DNA of 64,000 nucleotides from Dendrolimus kikuchii (GCA_019925095.2 CM034402.1:7079501-7143500), one strand, 5' to 3'. Shown: positions 10,916 to 21,917, counted from the first letter of the stretch. The notes: a model not told the origin generated them from the letters alone. A program made the numbers and translations.

Positions 10916-11246
10916 AACACAATTGAACACATTTTGCGTATTCCCAACCAAAAAGCAAAGCACAAAAAGCTAGCAAATACCATTGAATAAGTTTTAATCT
11001 GAGATTAATCCTCGTTAAGCCGCACAAACGTACACTGATAAGGATAACAAACGCATTGTATACAGAATAGTCAGGAAGTTGACGCATCAGTCCCTTCCTT
11101 CGAAACGCCTTAGTGCAAGTTAATGTTTGTGCTTTAGATAACACATACCTAAATACTTTTGTCTCGTATATAACATTTTTCTGTTGCATAATTCTTAGGG
11201 TTTCGTGGGTATTTTGACAACAGCAGAATTCTATTATTTTTGTCAT
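10851..11246 (-). other. 131-codon frame of doubtful status
   Basis: An uninterrupted minus-strand frame from ATG 11246, overlapping repeat H at its C-terminal end. It has a Cys cluster near the N-terminus and one hydrophobic stretch (WYLLAFCALLF). No homology recognised. In DNA this AT-rich a frame of this length is unusual but not decisive. Confidence 0.15.
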
Positions 11247-11558
11247 TTTTTTTTATTGCAGGAGATCAGCAGACAGGCAGACGACCCACTTATGGAAAGC
11301 GGTTACCATCGCCTATGGACATTTGCAACACCAAAGTTGCTACAAATGCGCTGCTGCTCTCTTAAGGGGGACTGGAACCTGGTCACTAATGCCGGAACAC
11401 AAGTCAAGGTTGTTATGGCGACATACTTTAGACCAGGGGTGGTAGCCATCCAGTCGGGCAAATGCCCTACCATCTGGCTGTGGGTTGTTAAGTCGCCTCT
11501 TACGACAGGCCGCCCGGCCGCAGGAAATTGTATTCTTTCTCCGTTCCTGCACGGATAA
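11246..11558 (-). repeat. SINE-like element A, copy 2 (full length)
   Basis: Runs from a T-rich start (poly(A) on the minus strand) through GGAGATCAGCAGACAGGCAG to GTTCCTGCACGGATAA, about 313 bp. Near-identical to 37541-37855, so fairly young. No clear target duplication. Confidence 0.8.
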
Positions 11559-12560
11559 AATTCCGCCCATTCTTGTGTCTTTTTGTCAGTGGCCTAGTTT
11601 GCCTGACACGGACCCTGTAACAAGATTTAGGAGGCGGTGGGGGGGGGGGGGGATATAATTAATACGGCTGATACGGCGGTAGCTGCGCCCCTGCTTTTTA
11701 TACGTCACAGTTTTTTTTCAGAAACTACATATAAATTAGCTTCGAGACGTTTTTACGTTTGTAGTAATGTACTGTCTGCATTTAAATAAATATACTATAC
11801 TCTTCATATATTTTTATAGGTAGGTACTTAATATGAAACTAAAAATAATAAATATTGAACACAATTTTTAATACTAACTTTGAAGGAAATTTAAATTTAA
11901 GTTTAGAAGTTCTGTAAATATACAAATACTACTGTTCAGTCCTTGCCTAGTGAAGTAGGTAGAACATCGCTCCATGAATTTTGCTGTCTACCCTCTTTCT
12001 GTGTGAGGTGATGGCCAATACACAGCAGGGTAGGGGCAGCCATTTTTTTGGACACTCGCAATCATCGTTCAACGACATCGCGCCTTGCGCTCATCTATTT
12101 TTTTAAATTGAAATTGAATCATTAAATTACTGGCCGTGCCAATAACTTTTAAGACCTAATCTGTGTACAAAGTGATAGCTCTCAAGTGAAATCATAGTGC
12201 TGTGTGCAACCTGAACCGAGCCAGGAGAGGGCGGATCTCAAGGTCGAGCTTCTACTTTTCTAGTGCAAGGATCTAGGTCAGATCTCTCTCATACCGTCCA
12301 TTTAAATCGAACCACATTAACTGTGGCTATAAGCGCCCCACAACTAATACATACGCAAAAACGTATCGAAGCTAATTTACCTCTATCAACACGCAGATAA
12401 CACGTAACTTCATTTTATTTATACAAAAGTAATAAAAATCAATTAGCCAATTTTCCGGCAATCGTTATTATTAGTCAACACGTCGGGGATAAAAGTCTTT
12501 AATTCCCCAAGACAAAGTGCTCGTTAGGATTTTACTATTTATGATCATCATTGTGCGCAA
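11559..12560. other. Mostly AT-rich, nothing recognised apart from a G run
   Basis: About 1 kb without a gene. The middle (12180-12310) is somewhat GC-richer. No repeat match inside the window. Confidence 0.55.
11639..11652 (+). repeat. Homopolymer G tract, 14 bases
   Basis: Fourteen consecutive G following GGAGGCGGT. Rare in an AT-rich genome and a likely site of length variation or assembly error. Confidence 0.9.
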
Positions 12561-12564
12561 TTAA

Positions 12565-12640
12565 AAAGTTACAAGTTGTAGCCAGCCTTCTAGGCATGCT
12601 CCCATCTGGCAGCGATTTGTTAGACAGTCTATAATCGCTT
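12565..12640 (+). pseudogene. LINE-type C-terminal domain, terminal fragment (copy 3)
   Basis: Encodes VASLLGMLPSGSDLLDSL then stop, the last residues of the domain whose other copies read NAAS.LGT....SDLG. Only about 20 codons remain before the palindromic repeat G starts. Confidence 0.4.
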
Positions 12641-13300
12641 GTATTATTGATTTTTATTATTCCGAAGTTTCGGCCACTTTTCAGTAGCCGCGATCACGGA
12701 AGACATAGATGTCAGGTGTTTTTAATTAATTATTAAGGTTTTATTTCACCTACCGCCAACTTGTTCATTTAAATTATTTAGTTTTAATTTTGTATACACA
12801 CATACATACATACATAACTTCACGCCAGTTCCCTTGCGGGGTAGGCACGAACAACAGATGATTTTGTATATGGTGATTATTTACTTTATGGGAGCCTATT
12901 CTAATTTACCATTGCTTCGAAACATGTTGTGGCTTAAAGAGAAGAAACGGCGCAAGAAACTCTCCAGCAACATGCCTAGCTCAAATAATTTGATATAATA
13001 TTGAAATGCGTGGGAGGTAAAATAAAAATAAAAAGAAATTGTCTAACAAGTTGGTTTGCGTTCCGGTGCACGCAGAAAGAGCTCACAGTCTTAAGGTCTA
13101 GCAGTTGGTTTTTGCTGGGTTTGGGTCTTAATAGTTTTAATGATCGGATCCCAAGCAGGTGGCACTTGCCAACCAGCTTCTCTATTGAAATTTAGGTGTT
13201 TCAATAGCCTCACGCATCATTTTAGGTATGAAACGCTGAAAACCATTAAAACGTAGTTTTATTCTGTATACTAGCCGCGAAAACTTAAGAAAATAATATA
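12634..13300. repeat. Palindromic repeat G, copy 1, with two insertions
   Basis: Left half (GTTTCGGCCACTTTTCAGTA..., GGAGCCTATTCTAATTTACC, AACATGCCTAGCTC) aligns with 54040-54300. The right terminus (CCATTAAAACGTAGTTTTAT...CTTAAGAAAAT) is at 13245-13293. A 64-bp LINE tail interrupts it at 12797-12860, and 250 bp of unrelated sequence (12990-13240) replaces the centre. Confidence 0.65.
12797..12860 (-). mobile_element. 64-bp LINE 3'-tail insertion with 10-bp target-site duplication
   Basis: ACAT repeats followed by AACTTCACGCCAGTTCCCTT..., the reverse complement of the end of the RTE LINE at 43400-43475. Flanked by ATTTTGTATA at 12787-12796 and 12861-12870. The paralogue at 54170-54200 has the uninterrupted site. 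A retroposition event of only 64 bp. Confidence 0.85.
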
Positions 13301-13589
13301 CAATAATATTTTAAATCCTACGCGATTACGTATAGTCTTTTCTACTGATGTTTTATTATTTAAAACATGGTTTAAATCCGTGCCTTAGACTAAATAAAAA
13401 TGTAGACTGAGCCTACGAAACAAAAGCGTCAAACGAAGTGAAGCATTTGTAAATACTTGAGTGCATAAACTTATCTAGTATATAACACGTAGTTTGCGGT
13501 TGTATGGCTAATATTAATGTATTCATTCGACTTTTATCCATCTGTACTAAATACTAATTTCTCGAAACTCAGACTGAGTTTCTTTTATA

Positions 13590-13880
13590 ATAACAGCCCA
13601 CAACTGTCCCACTGCTGGGCTGGGGCCTCCCACTATAGGGGGACGGACATTATACCCGACACGCTTGTCCAAGGCGGCTTGGCAGGTTTGACACGTCGGT
13701 TATCTCGATGTAAAGGTTGCATCACAGTGTTTTCCTTCACCGTTGTTACCACGTGGTAATTGTAACAATATGCACATTAGGTCAGAAAACTGCGTAAGTG
13801 GTGCATGCGTTTCGACCGGGATCGAACCCGCGCCCCTTTACGTCCGGGACACATGCGCTAGCGATTACGCTACTACGTCT
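13590..13880 (-). repeat. tRNA-headed SINE-I, near full length
   Basis: On the minus strand the head has an A-box-like TAGCGTAATCGCTAG and a B-box GGTTCGATCCC, then a body (AACAACGGTGAAGGAAAACA in sisters) and the end GCCCAGCAGTGGGACAGTTG. RNA polymerase III promoter elements are in the expected order. Length about 290 bp. Confidence 0.85.
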
Positions 13881-14640
13881 TTCTTTTAATGTTCTAAAAC
13901 TCTAAACACTGTGCCAGTTATAACTTAATAACCTTAACAAGATTTTTTGTATTATTTGATCTACAAATTTATAAAACGTCAAGGGCTTACTTCCACTATC
14001 AGACCATTCTGGGACTTTAATACCAGTTCGCATTGGGAATTTTCACCTGGCAAATTTTTTCGCGGCAAGTTTGTGACAAATTAAATGACATCGAATCATA
14101 TAGAGGTGTCCAGGAGAATTAAAACTCGCGCGAAATTCAATTTTGTAGATTGCCACAGAATTGGCGCGATAATGCTGTGGAGTACGGAGTTATATGACGA
14201 GTTACCGCACTGCGAAAAAAATCGCGCAGGAAGACGAGGCTGGCACTCAGTCGTGCATCCGTGTAATACCCATTTTACTATTATTTTTTCAATGTGTCTC
14301 GCTATGTGTTGTTAAATGAAAATAAAGGTAGTTTCTTTCTTCTGTCTTTCATCAGTTTGCGTGGAAGGATGATGCATAGATCTCCCTTGTGAGAGTTTGA
14401 TGTTAAGTACATACCCTGAGAGGATTACTTAAACAAGATTGTAGGAGGTTTGTCAAGAATAGTTCATTAATTGGAAGGAATTTTTTTAACTAAATTAATT
14501 TCATTTTTAAATTTTTTTAATATCAGGTGTACTATTTGCCAGTATGCCTTCAAACGAACATAAAAAATCAGGCTTATTGGCAACAATATTCCTGATTGTT
14601 ATAACATTTTAATTTGCACTAATAATCACAATAACGTTTG
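13881..14640. other. No recognised gene
   Basis: Mostly AT-rich. 14085-14315 is open for 76 codons on the plus strand but shows no recognisable product. The mixed composition at 14150-14260 could be conserved noncoding DNA. Confidence 0.5.
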
Positions 14641-14649
14641 GGCCAGCCG

Positions 14650-14800
14650 TACACGTTCTACTTGCAGCAGGCGTCTAATATAATCAAATGAGGCAAGCCC
14701 GGCAGCCTCCACCCTGCAGCGGGGCAAACGCATGTAAATGCACCCTAATAGCCGCTTGCACGCCCCGCAATAATCAAACAGAGGGAAATACTATGTTATT
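14650..14800. promoter_or_regulatory. GC-richer island, possible regulatory element
   Basis: Unique GC-richer stretch in AT-rich flanks, with TAATATAATCAAATGAGGCA and CGCAATAATCAAACAG (repeated AATCAAA-type sites). No coding signal. Assignment rests on composition only. Confidence 0.15.
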
Positions 14801-15695
14801 GTTGTATGTAGTTTCAGGGCGTATAGTACATAATATTATAGAAGAATTGCCCGGTAAAATAATAATAAAATAAACGGAACTTATTAAGAGTTGTTATGAA
14901 AGGTTTGATCTAAAAAAATATTTTTAAACTCAATTTAAATATATTTCACCGCTACCGCTCCACACATTTCGTACTATATTATTTTTGTATTATATACAAT
15001 TGGATAAAATATAGTAAGAGACTATATATTATAGTACGGTTGGGAACCCTAGTTGTATATGACATAAGCGTGACTTGCTTACCTTGTAGATATACAATGT
15101 GTGTGTTTGTCTTCCGATTTATATTATTATATATTATTATTATGCATGTGTATTTGTATACTCATGGCCTGGCGAACGAATGGATAATTATAAAATTTGG
15201 TATATAGGTACTGTTAGTGAGGGATTTATACAGCAAAACATATAGAACTTGGAGGACTGTTTAATTTGACTTCCGAATGAAGAATGCGGATCTAAAGTAC
15301 AAATAATTATACGTTATGTTTCTCGCACAATAACTAACCACCCTAAAAAGCTACTATGACATGCGCATCCGACCAAGTTCGAAGTGAGAACGATTTTTAC
15401 ACCGATCGCTTTTATATCCAAGTAAACACAAATATGACAATAGTACAATAATAATAGGTGGCACTACTTAGAACAATACGTATGTACTCTCAATAATGAA
15501 GACAAAAGTGGGATAAATGGACAGTCTCCTCGAGATGTGGATTTAAAATTCACGTAATCAAAGCCACAACACAATTCTAATATGAACATTTCGATGAAGT
15601 ATTTATTTCCATTTGCCACTAGATGAACAAAGTCAAGCAATTCGCATCGTTTCTCTGAAACACGAAGCACTTGAAAAAACATTTGCCTAAAAGTC
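14801..15695. other. AT-rich, nothing recognised
   Basis: No supported feature. Confidence 0.6.
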
Positions 15696-15699
15696 CATT

Positions 15700-16110
15700 A
15701 GCCGCCCATTGAGGTGCGATAGATGGGTATTGGGCAGTGTCCGGGAAGTTCGATCGCTGAGGATAAAACGCGTCCACTCTCCTCGAATTGGCCACTCCTG
15801 AATCTAAACGGTTCCAATTCCGTCAAGTGGCGACAAAGGCCGACTTTTAGCGGCAACAATGAGCGAATGAAGCAAATTACCGCTTTTCGACACTTGAAAG
15901 CGCCCATCGAGCCGCACCGGTTGGCGCATTGTCGAAATTGTCGTCGAACGGTTTGCGCAGCGAAACAAACGATAACAATAAACAGTTAAAAGGAAAGTGT
16001 AGTATTTTGCGTGGTGTATTACAAAGGGCGCTTCGTAATAGGTGTTAATGTGTAGGGCTCGCTGAACACCGTGAATGAGCGGCCTGAGGGCGCCCGCCGC
16101 TACCCCAATA
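15700..16110. promoter_or_regulatory. Unique GC-rich island, candidate regulatory or exonic DNA
   Basis: About 400 bp of CpG-containing DNA between AT-rich flanks, matching no repeat in the window. Both strands are partly open (plus 15723-15989, minus 15907-15698), which GC-rich noncoding DNA often is. It contains AACAAACGATAACAATAAAC (Forkhead/Sox-like A/T core motifs). I recognise no protein. Confidence 0.25.
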
Positions 16111-16185
16111 TTTTCTCTCCAGTCCTAAACGCTATTTTTATAACAAATCATCGTGTTCATGACTGTCGTCGTTTGCGCTTGATTC

Positions 16186-16433
16186 TTTTTTTATTGCATG
16201 AATTCAGTAGACAGGCAGACAGCCCACTTAATGGAAAGCGGTTACCATCGGCTAAGGACATTCATTTATAACACCAAACTTGCTTCTAATGTGTTGCTGC
16301 TCGCTAAAGGGAGACTGGAACCTGGCCGGACTAATGCCGGAACACAACTTAAGGTTGTTATGGCGGCATACTCTACACTAAGGGTGGTAGCCATCTAGAC
16401 GGGCAAATACCGTACCACCTGGCTGTGGGTTGT
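16186..16433 (-). repeat. SINE-like element A, copy 3 (5'-truncated, diverged)
   Basis: From a T run to CTGGCTGTGGGTTGT, with many substitutions relative to copies 2 and 7. Lacks the last 75 bp of the family on the right. Confidence 0.7.
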
Positions 16434-17265
16434 CTTGTTATTATAACAAGATCACAACTCTTATCTTGAGGTATACGTAGATTATGATTCAGTTTCCTAC
16501 TTTCAATTGCTATATTTGGACATGGTTACACAAACCGGAACTAATAGTATTATATATTTGTGCTAATTAATATTCTTTATAAAAAACGGTATAAAACGGC
16601 CAAGGAAATCTGACTAAAAATATATAGGATAATAAGTATTAAAGATAAAAAGACAGTGTGCGTCTCGGGACGCCCGACAGAAGGGATAACTTAAACTAAT
16701 CTAACGTAAGAGAATGGGAAGCCAGACAGACTGGCACCGTAACGCGTTACGTAACGAAGCGGTTTACCCTCCCATAAGAAGTTATCACTTCAATAACCTG
16801 AATTTTTAGTACGTATATATAATAGGGAATTTGGAACCCTTTTGTATACTTAATTCAATTTTGCCAAAGTTGTGAGCATGCAAGAATACTCCCATGGTTC
16901 TAATAACTTTGGCACTACAAGGTTTTCTATAAACATATGCTTTATTTCATAAAGGCGATATTCTGAATCTAATAACCAAAGCGTTATAAACGAAAACATA
17001 CATTTTATTATATAAAAAAGTCAAATAATGCAGGAGTGGGGCGCCAGATCTCATATAAAGCAGTTCAAACACAAGTAAAACAAACAGGAGCGGAGTGGAC
17101 CGCCCGCCGATTCGCACTTCAGAATAAGGGTTCAAGGAACCGGGATATACGACACCTATGACTGTTGCAATGCAGCTGGCATTTAATATTTAGTGTGTAA
17201 ACATACTATGATTGCTTTTATTAATTCCTTTTGACTTTCCATGAACCTTTACTTACTTTCTTATT
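16434..17265. other. No recognised gene
   Basis: AT-rich with a GC-richer patch at 16655-16790 that includes a short palindrome around GTTACGTAAC. No coding or repeat assignment. Confidence 0.55.
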
Positions 17266-17269
17266 CAAA

Positions 17270-17585
17270 TACTAGCTGATGCCCGCGCGTTCGTCCGCGT
17301 GGTGCGGTTTTTTCGGGGTTCTCTTTAATTTTTCGGGATCAAAAGTATCCTATATGTTGACCAGGGATATAAGTTACCACCCTAAAATATTTTATTTAAA
17401 TCTGTCCAGTCGTTTCGGAGATTAGCCGGTACAAACAGACAGACAAACAGAGAAACAAAAATTTGAAATAATCTAAATTAGTTCTATTTCACTTCTTACA
17501 TCCCCCTGACTCGGTTTTTAGCATTTTTTTCATTGTACAGAAATTCGACCTCTACAATTTTATTATATGTATAGATAGATTATAC
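17270..17585 (+). repeat. ACTAGCTG...TATAGATAGAT interspersed repeat (family N)
   Basis: Opens ACTAGCTGATGCCCGCGCG, has GGGATCAAAAGTATCCTATA, then GAGATTAGCC followed by CAGA repeats, and ends in TATAGATAGAT. This organisation is typical of widespread lepidopteran repeats sometimes classified as Helitron-like (Lep1). I see no ORF. Confidence 0.55.
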
Positions 17586-17619
17586 AAAATTACAATGAAT
17601 ATTAACTCTTTTTTTTTGG

Positions 17620-17830
17620 CAGATAAACACACACATTGTATATCCCCAAGCTAAGCAAGTAACGCTTGTGTTATGGGTGATATAAAACAGGCCACTCTGA
17701 CACCCAGACCACAGTAAATAGCAGAAAGTTCGTATCCGAAATTTACCAAGCCAGGAATCGAACCTGGAGCCTCTGCGTCCAGCGAATTCGGCCGGCTAAG
17801 ACTTAGCCCGCTCAACCACAGAGGTGGTCA
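17620..17830 (-). repeat. tRNA-headed SINE-II
   Basis: Minus strand begins ACCTCTGTGGTTGAGCGG (A box TGGTTGAGCGG) with B box GGTTCGATTCC about 50 bases on, then a body ending near 17620 with GGGATATACAATGTGTGTG. Distinct from SINE-I. A second copy lies at 30295-30480. Confidence 0.8.
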
Positions 17831-17989
17831 ACTTTAGTAAGTATACAATCCCGGTCGCGTCCGGCCAATTCCCTTCAAAGCTCGTGGTTCGTCCTGTTTT
17901 CTCTCTACTTCTTGTGAAACCAGAGGAATGAATATCATATCTTGAATAGATATATAGACAACACTCCATTGCTCCCAAAAATACACAAA

Positions 17990-18060
17990 ACAAGATTTTA
18001 GCCAAAACACTAGATGGCTTTATCACTTAAAGCGATCTCTTCCAAGAAACCTAACTTACA
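17990..18060 (-). repeat. 5'-truncated R1-like LINE 3' end
   Basis: Minus strand: GGTTTCTTGGAAGAGATCGC, TTTAAGTGATAA stem. Same end as 39230. Confidence 0.6.
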
Positions 18061-18318
18061 GATTAAAGAAATATATCTTTAATACTACTATTTTTTTTTA
18101 TCTCTAATAACAAAGTATTTAGAAAGGACACATTTATGAGAACTCTTGTGATCACAATGTAGATTCTGAATAAAGGAATCGAACCTTGCCTATGCCTACT
18201 AATTCCTAAAGGAATATTTTCACGCGTTTTACAAAACGCATCATATGACGGGTTTTCCGATCCAACAAATCCGGAACAAAAATATCGAATCAATTACAAA
18301 TCAGGCTCGGCGTCCCAT
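18061..18318. other. AT-rich, nothing recognised
   Basis: No supported feature. A 76-codon minus frame here has no recognisable product. Confidence 0.5.
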
Positions 18319-18319
18319 A

Positions 18320-18560
18320 AAAATCAAAATGTTAGTGAATAAAATAACGATTGGGATGTAGCGGGTGAAGCGATGTGTGATGTATTGAGAGCCGGTCGCG
18401 TGGACACATTTAATTGTGGCCGACTACAACGCTCTGAACACAAATCGACTGCTGTATAGGGTCATGGGGGGACGAGGAATGCGTCTTGCCAGCACAATTG
18501 CAACTATAATTAAGGAACTGCATTTCAATCGTCAATTATTGTAGCAATTTTGTGATTACT
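18320..18560. promoter_or_regulatory. Unique mixed-composition island, candidate enhancer
   Basis: Non-repetitive, with clustered homeodomain-type cores (CTATAATTAAGG, GTCAATTATTG, ATTACTGC) at 18505-18570 next to GC-richer sequence. Inference from motif clustering only. Confidence 0.2.
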
Positions 18561-18638
18561 GCTATTTAGAGCTGAACATCATAATCACCCTTAAATATTA
18601 ATATATATTTATCACCCTTAAATTTTAATATAATATAT

Positions 18639-18960
18639 TTATCCGTGCAGGAACGAAGACAGAATACAATTTCCTGCGGCCGAGCGGCCTGTCGTAAGAG
18701 GCGACAAAACAACCCACAGCCAGGTGGTAGGGCATTTGCCCGACTGGATGGCGACCACTCCTGGTCTAAAGTATGTCGCTATAACAATCTTGAGTTGTGT
18801 TCCGGCATTAGTGAACAGGTTCCAGTCTCCCTTAAGAGAGCAGCAGCGCATTTGTAGCACCTTTGGTGTCGCAAATGTCCATAGGCAATGGTAACCGCTT
18901 ACCATCAAGTGGGCCGCCTGCCTGTCTGCTGAACTCCTGCAATAAAAATAAAAATAAAAT
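18639..18960 (+). repeat. SINE-like element A, copy 4 (full length)
   Basis: Sense copy: TTATCCGTGCAGGAACG... to CTGAACTCCTGCAATAAAAA. Immediately 5' is a tandem pair of about 29 bp beginning ATCACCCTTAAAT (18583-18638). Confidence 0.8.
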
Positions 18961-19276
18961 ATATATTACTCTTTTAATATGGTAGTGCAGCGTGACTTGT
19001 CCTTGGAAAATAGAAGGAGCTGCATGTTTTGGAGCTGAATATGTTGCGTCCTGTACTAACAAACCACAAAAATTCAGTCAAGACGTGGCAGCTATTATGT
19101 CTGTAACATAGCGAATAAGCGCAAGGCGTCGTCTACACTCGCGCGATTAGATTTTGCGAAAAATAGCAAAAAGCGTGACAAATTAAATTTTAATGTCACC
19201 AAATCGCTTCTGCAAGGTGGTGGTATTAAAAGAAGTAGGACCATCAAACGTTAGCTTTGTTTTATATTTATACTTA
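18961..19276. other. Nothing recognised
   Basis: Unique-looking sequence without a gene. Confidence 0.5.
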
Positions 19277-19463
19277 GATTTTTAATTCCCTGGACTAAAA
19301 TGACAGCTGCGATTGACCTTTTTTTTTCGATTCATAAGTAAGTTGTATGAGTTGAATTCTACAGAGTTTCTATAGAATTCAACTCACATTGATGAGTTGC
19401 TCCAATCTTGCAACAGAGAAAAGGTCGATCACAGCTTAATTTTAGTCCAGTTAATTAAAAATC
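19277..19463. repeat. Foldback element with about 48-bp inverted ends
   Basis: Left arm GATTTTTAATTCCCTGGAC... and its diverged complement ending at 19463 (GTCCAGTTAATTAAAAATC). A central hairpin has 13-bp perfect arms GAGTTGAATTCTA/TAGAATTCAACTC. Non-coding MITE-type element; TTAA is present near both ends but I cannot fix the target duplication. Confidence 0.65.
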
Positions 19464-20095
19464 AGAGTATATGTAATTAATCAAAGTCAATGGGGATACT
19501 GAAGTACAAATCTAAGTAATACAAAACTAAACATCAGGTTTCGAAAAGAAATCTCAGACGAAATTTAACGATAAGGTTTTACTCGCTAAGACTAATATTT
19601 AAAAGGTAAACTGGCGAAATAATATTTTAAAAAATACCATTGATGTGACAAGGTATCTCATATCGCTTTAATTGTTTTTTTGTGTGCTGTTGTACATAAT
19701 AAATAAATACGGATTATTTAGTGTGAACGGAATCGCAGGCATAAGCAAGTATAATATTATAATACCAATTCTAAATAAGACTGATTCGATGGTAAAGTGT
19801 TTATCCACAACAGTGGACCACCGAGACGATGGCTTTCTTAAAACGTGATCGCATATAAATATTCAAGTAGGTATCTATGCGGGCGATGTTGTTTCGTCAA
19901 ACATATCGTTTTTTATACGACGATCAATCGCGTGAAGTGGCTCATACGTAAGCAGTAATACTGTTTATTTATTATGAATGATCGAACCCTTTGGACTAAA
20001 GAAATGCATTTTTGTGATACCGAAAGGTATTATTATAATTCACATCGTAATTAGATTTTGATAATAATTGATTAAAGATACATACATATTGTCGC
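19464..20095. other. AT-rich, nothing recognised
   Basis: No supported feature. Confidence 0.55.
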
Positions 20096-20097
20096 GT

Positions 20098-20575
20098 CTG
20101 TTTCCCATTGCAGAGACAATGGATCACCACCTGCTACGATCCTGACAAACACTTTTCCCTTCATCAACTTTCATTCATCTTTTCTGCTTTAAATGTGACC
20201 TTTCTTCAAAATATCTTCAATTTGATCATGGTGAGTACGTCTCGGTCTACCGGCACCGACTCTACCTGTCACATTGCTGTCGTATACTTATTTTGTGATT
20301 CTGCTTTCATTCGTTCTCTCTACATGCCCAAACCACCTTAACATTCCTTTTTCAACTCTTGTCACTACATCTTCTTTCAATTCATAACGCTCCTTTATCA
20401 CACTATTTCTTATCCTATCACCTACATTAACCTTACATATACTTCTCAAAGCTCTCATTTCAACTGCATTAATCCTACTTTCATGTTTCTTCTGCCATAC
20501 CCAACTTTCACAATGATTAATAATTGAATTGAGAACATATAGTTGACGCAGCTGCCACACGGCAAGAGGATTTGA
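20098..20575 (-). pseudogene. RTE-type LINE reverse transcriptase, C-terminal fragment
   Basis: Minus-strand frame 20593-20288 reads LYVLNSIINHCESWVWQK..., VEMRALRSICKV..D, GMLRWFGHVER and, after a frameshift, [25 protein letters not shown]. These are the post-catalytic thumb/C-terminal signatures of RTE elements, homologous to 42995-43450. The polymerase core and 3' end are missing. Dead copy. Confidence 0.75.
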
Positions 20576-20805
20576 ATCGCCGCAAATATGCATCTATTGG
20601 CAATGGATATATATTTGGGGCGATTGATGTCGAGACTCTAGGACTAGGTTCCGAAGTCTATCGGTTTTATCGAAACCTATCATCTCGCTTAATAGAAGTC
20701 TCACGTGACCAAAACCAACCCAACCACGTTGGGACAACGCATCGACGTTGCCATCACGCATGAGAATGCGGCCAGCTTTTGGCCACGTTCCCAACCGGAA
20801 ACGAT
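20576..20805 (+). pseudogene. LINE-type C-terminal domain, degraded copy 4
   Basis: Encodes RRKYASIGNGYIFGAIDVETLGLGS, RLIEVSRDQ then a broken equivalent of QR.S.AIQ.GNAAS, followed by ATFPTGN. Junction with the oppositely oriented RTE fragment at about 20575 is abrupt. Confidence 0.55.
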
Positions 20806-20894
20806 TTTATATTATTTTTAACTTTTTTAGGAAATTATATAGAATTTTGTGTTTTATAGAAAAAGAATGCAAAGGATATCATAAATTTGTATAA

Positions 20895-21085
20895 ATCTAT
20901 ATATATAAAACAAAGTACTAACTAACACGTAGTTACACCATTTATAACTCGAGAACGGCTCGACCGATTTTTATGATTTTTGTGTTTTTGGAATAGACTT
21001 CGTCCGAAATAGGATGCTGCAATCGGGTTCTAGATTTTTATTTTTTAAGGGCAGGACTATGTCTGCCGGATACAGCTAGTATATT
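20895..21085 (-). repeat. Repeat family M, copy 2 (apparently complete)
   Basis: Minus strand from ACTAGCTGTATCCGGCAG to TATATATATAGAT, about 180 bp. Contains ACCCGATTGCAGC and AAAATCGGTCGAGCC blocks shared with 45058-45475. Confidence 0.6.
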
Positions 21086-21224
21086 ATATGAAATAGTTCA
21101 ATGAGTTATATGTAGAACATGTCTTACCTATTTCAGCGTTCATTTACATTCATGACGGGGACCACTTTATTGTACACAATTACATAAAAACATACGTACA
21201 GACTAGTAATGTTGTATTTGTGAA

Positions 21225-21285
21225 CAAAGAGCGGACTTATCGTTAAAAAATGATCTCTTCCAAACAACCCTAAAAATATCTAACA
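21225..21285 (-). repeat. 5'-truncated R1-like LINE 3' end
   Basis: Minus strand: GGTTGTTTGGAAGAGATCA..., stem, GTCCGCTC. Confidence 0.55.
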
Positions 21286-21640
21286 TTACCGAAGTTACCA
21301 ACTTCTACAGCTTCACTTAAAAGCAGTTTGATCATTTTGTTTTGCCCATCATAACATATCGAAGCAGGACCAATCGTAATAAATGAATTATTTTTATTTG
21401 ATAAGCTTTCATTGTGATCGGTTACAAAAGCTGTGAAGTGAGGCTCTTCGTGGAAATGTAAAGTGTTGACATGGGACGCAGCAACAATGCTCTCAAACCG
21501 CATGCAGTGTGGACCCATGCGCATTATGTGTGATGCGACCCACAGAAAGTTTGTTTAAATGACAATTCATATCCATTCTTTCATCGAAATTTCAGATTAT
21601 GACAAGTTATTTAAATATCTTTATTGTTTGTTATCACTTA
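21286..21640. other. No recognised gene
   Basis: 84-codon minus frame at 21524-21270 (MRMGPHCMRFESIVAASHVN...) has balanced composition but no known homologue to me. Might be a decayed exon. Confidence 0.3.
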
Positions 21641-21641
21641 G

Positions 21642-21917
21642 TTTTTTTATTGCATAAGTTCAATAGACAGGCAGACGGCCCACATGATGGAAAGCCATCA
21701 CCTATGGACATTTAAAACACCAAAGGTACCTATGTGCTGCCGCTCTCTAAAGGGAACCTGGCCACTAATGCCGGAACACAACTAAAGGTAGTTATGGTGG
21801 CATAATCTAGACCAGGGGTGGTAGCCATTCCAAACGGGCAAATACCCTACCGTCACCTCTTACGAAAGGCCGTCTGGCTGCAGAAAATTGTATTATTTGT
21901 CCGTTCCTACACGCATA
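21642..21917 (-). repeat. SINE-like element A, copy 5 (old, with deletions)
   Basis: Follows the family from the T run to CCGTTCCTACACGCAT with several internal deletions. Abuts the Tc1 relic region. Confidence 0.65.

Noticed and set aside
12790..12825. CRISPR-like or satellite array from ACAT repeats
   Set aside because: Repeats are four-base microsatellite units forming the tail of a LINE fragment.
13790..13880. tRNA gene
   Set aside because: A and B boxes are present but the sequence runs into a SINE body and does not close a cloverleaf; same for 17740-17830, 35500-35580 and 44745-44830.
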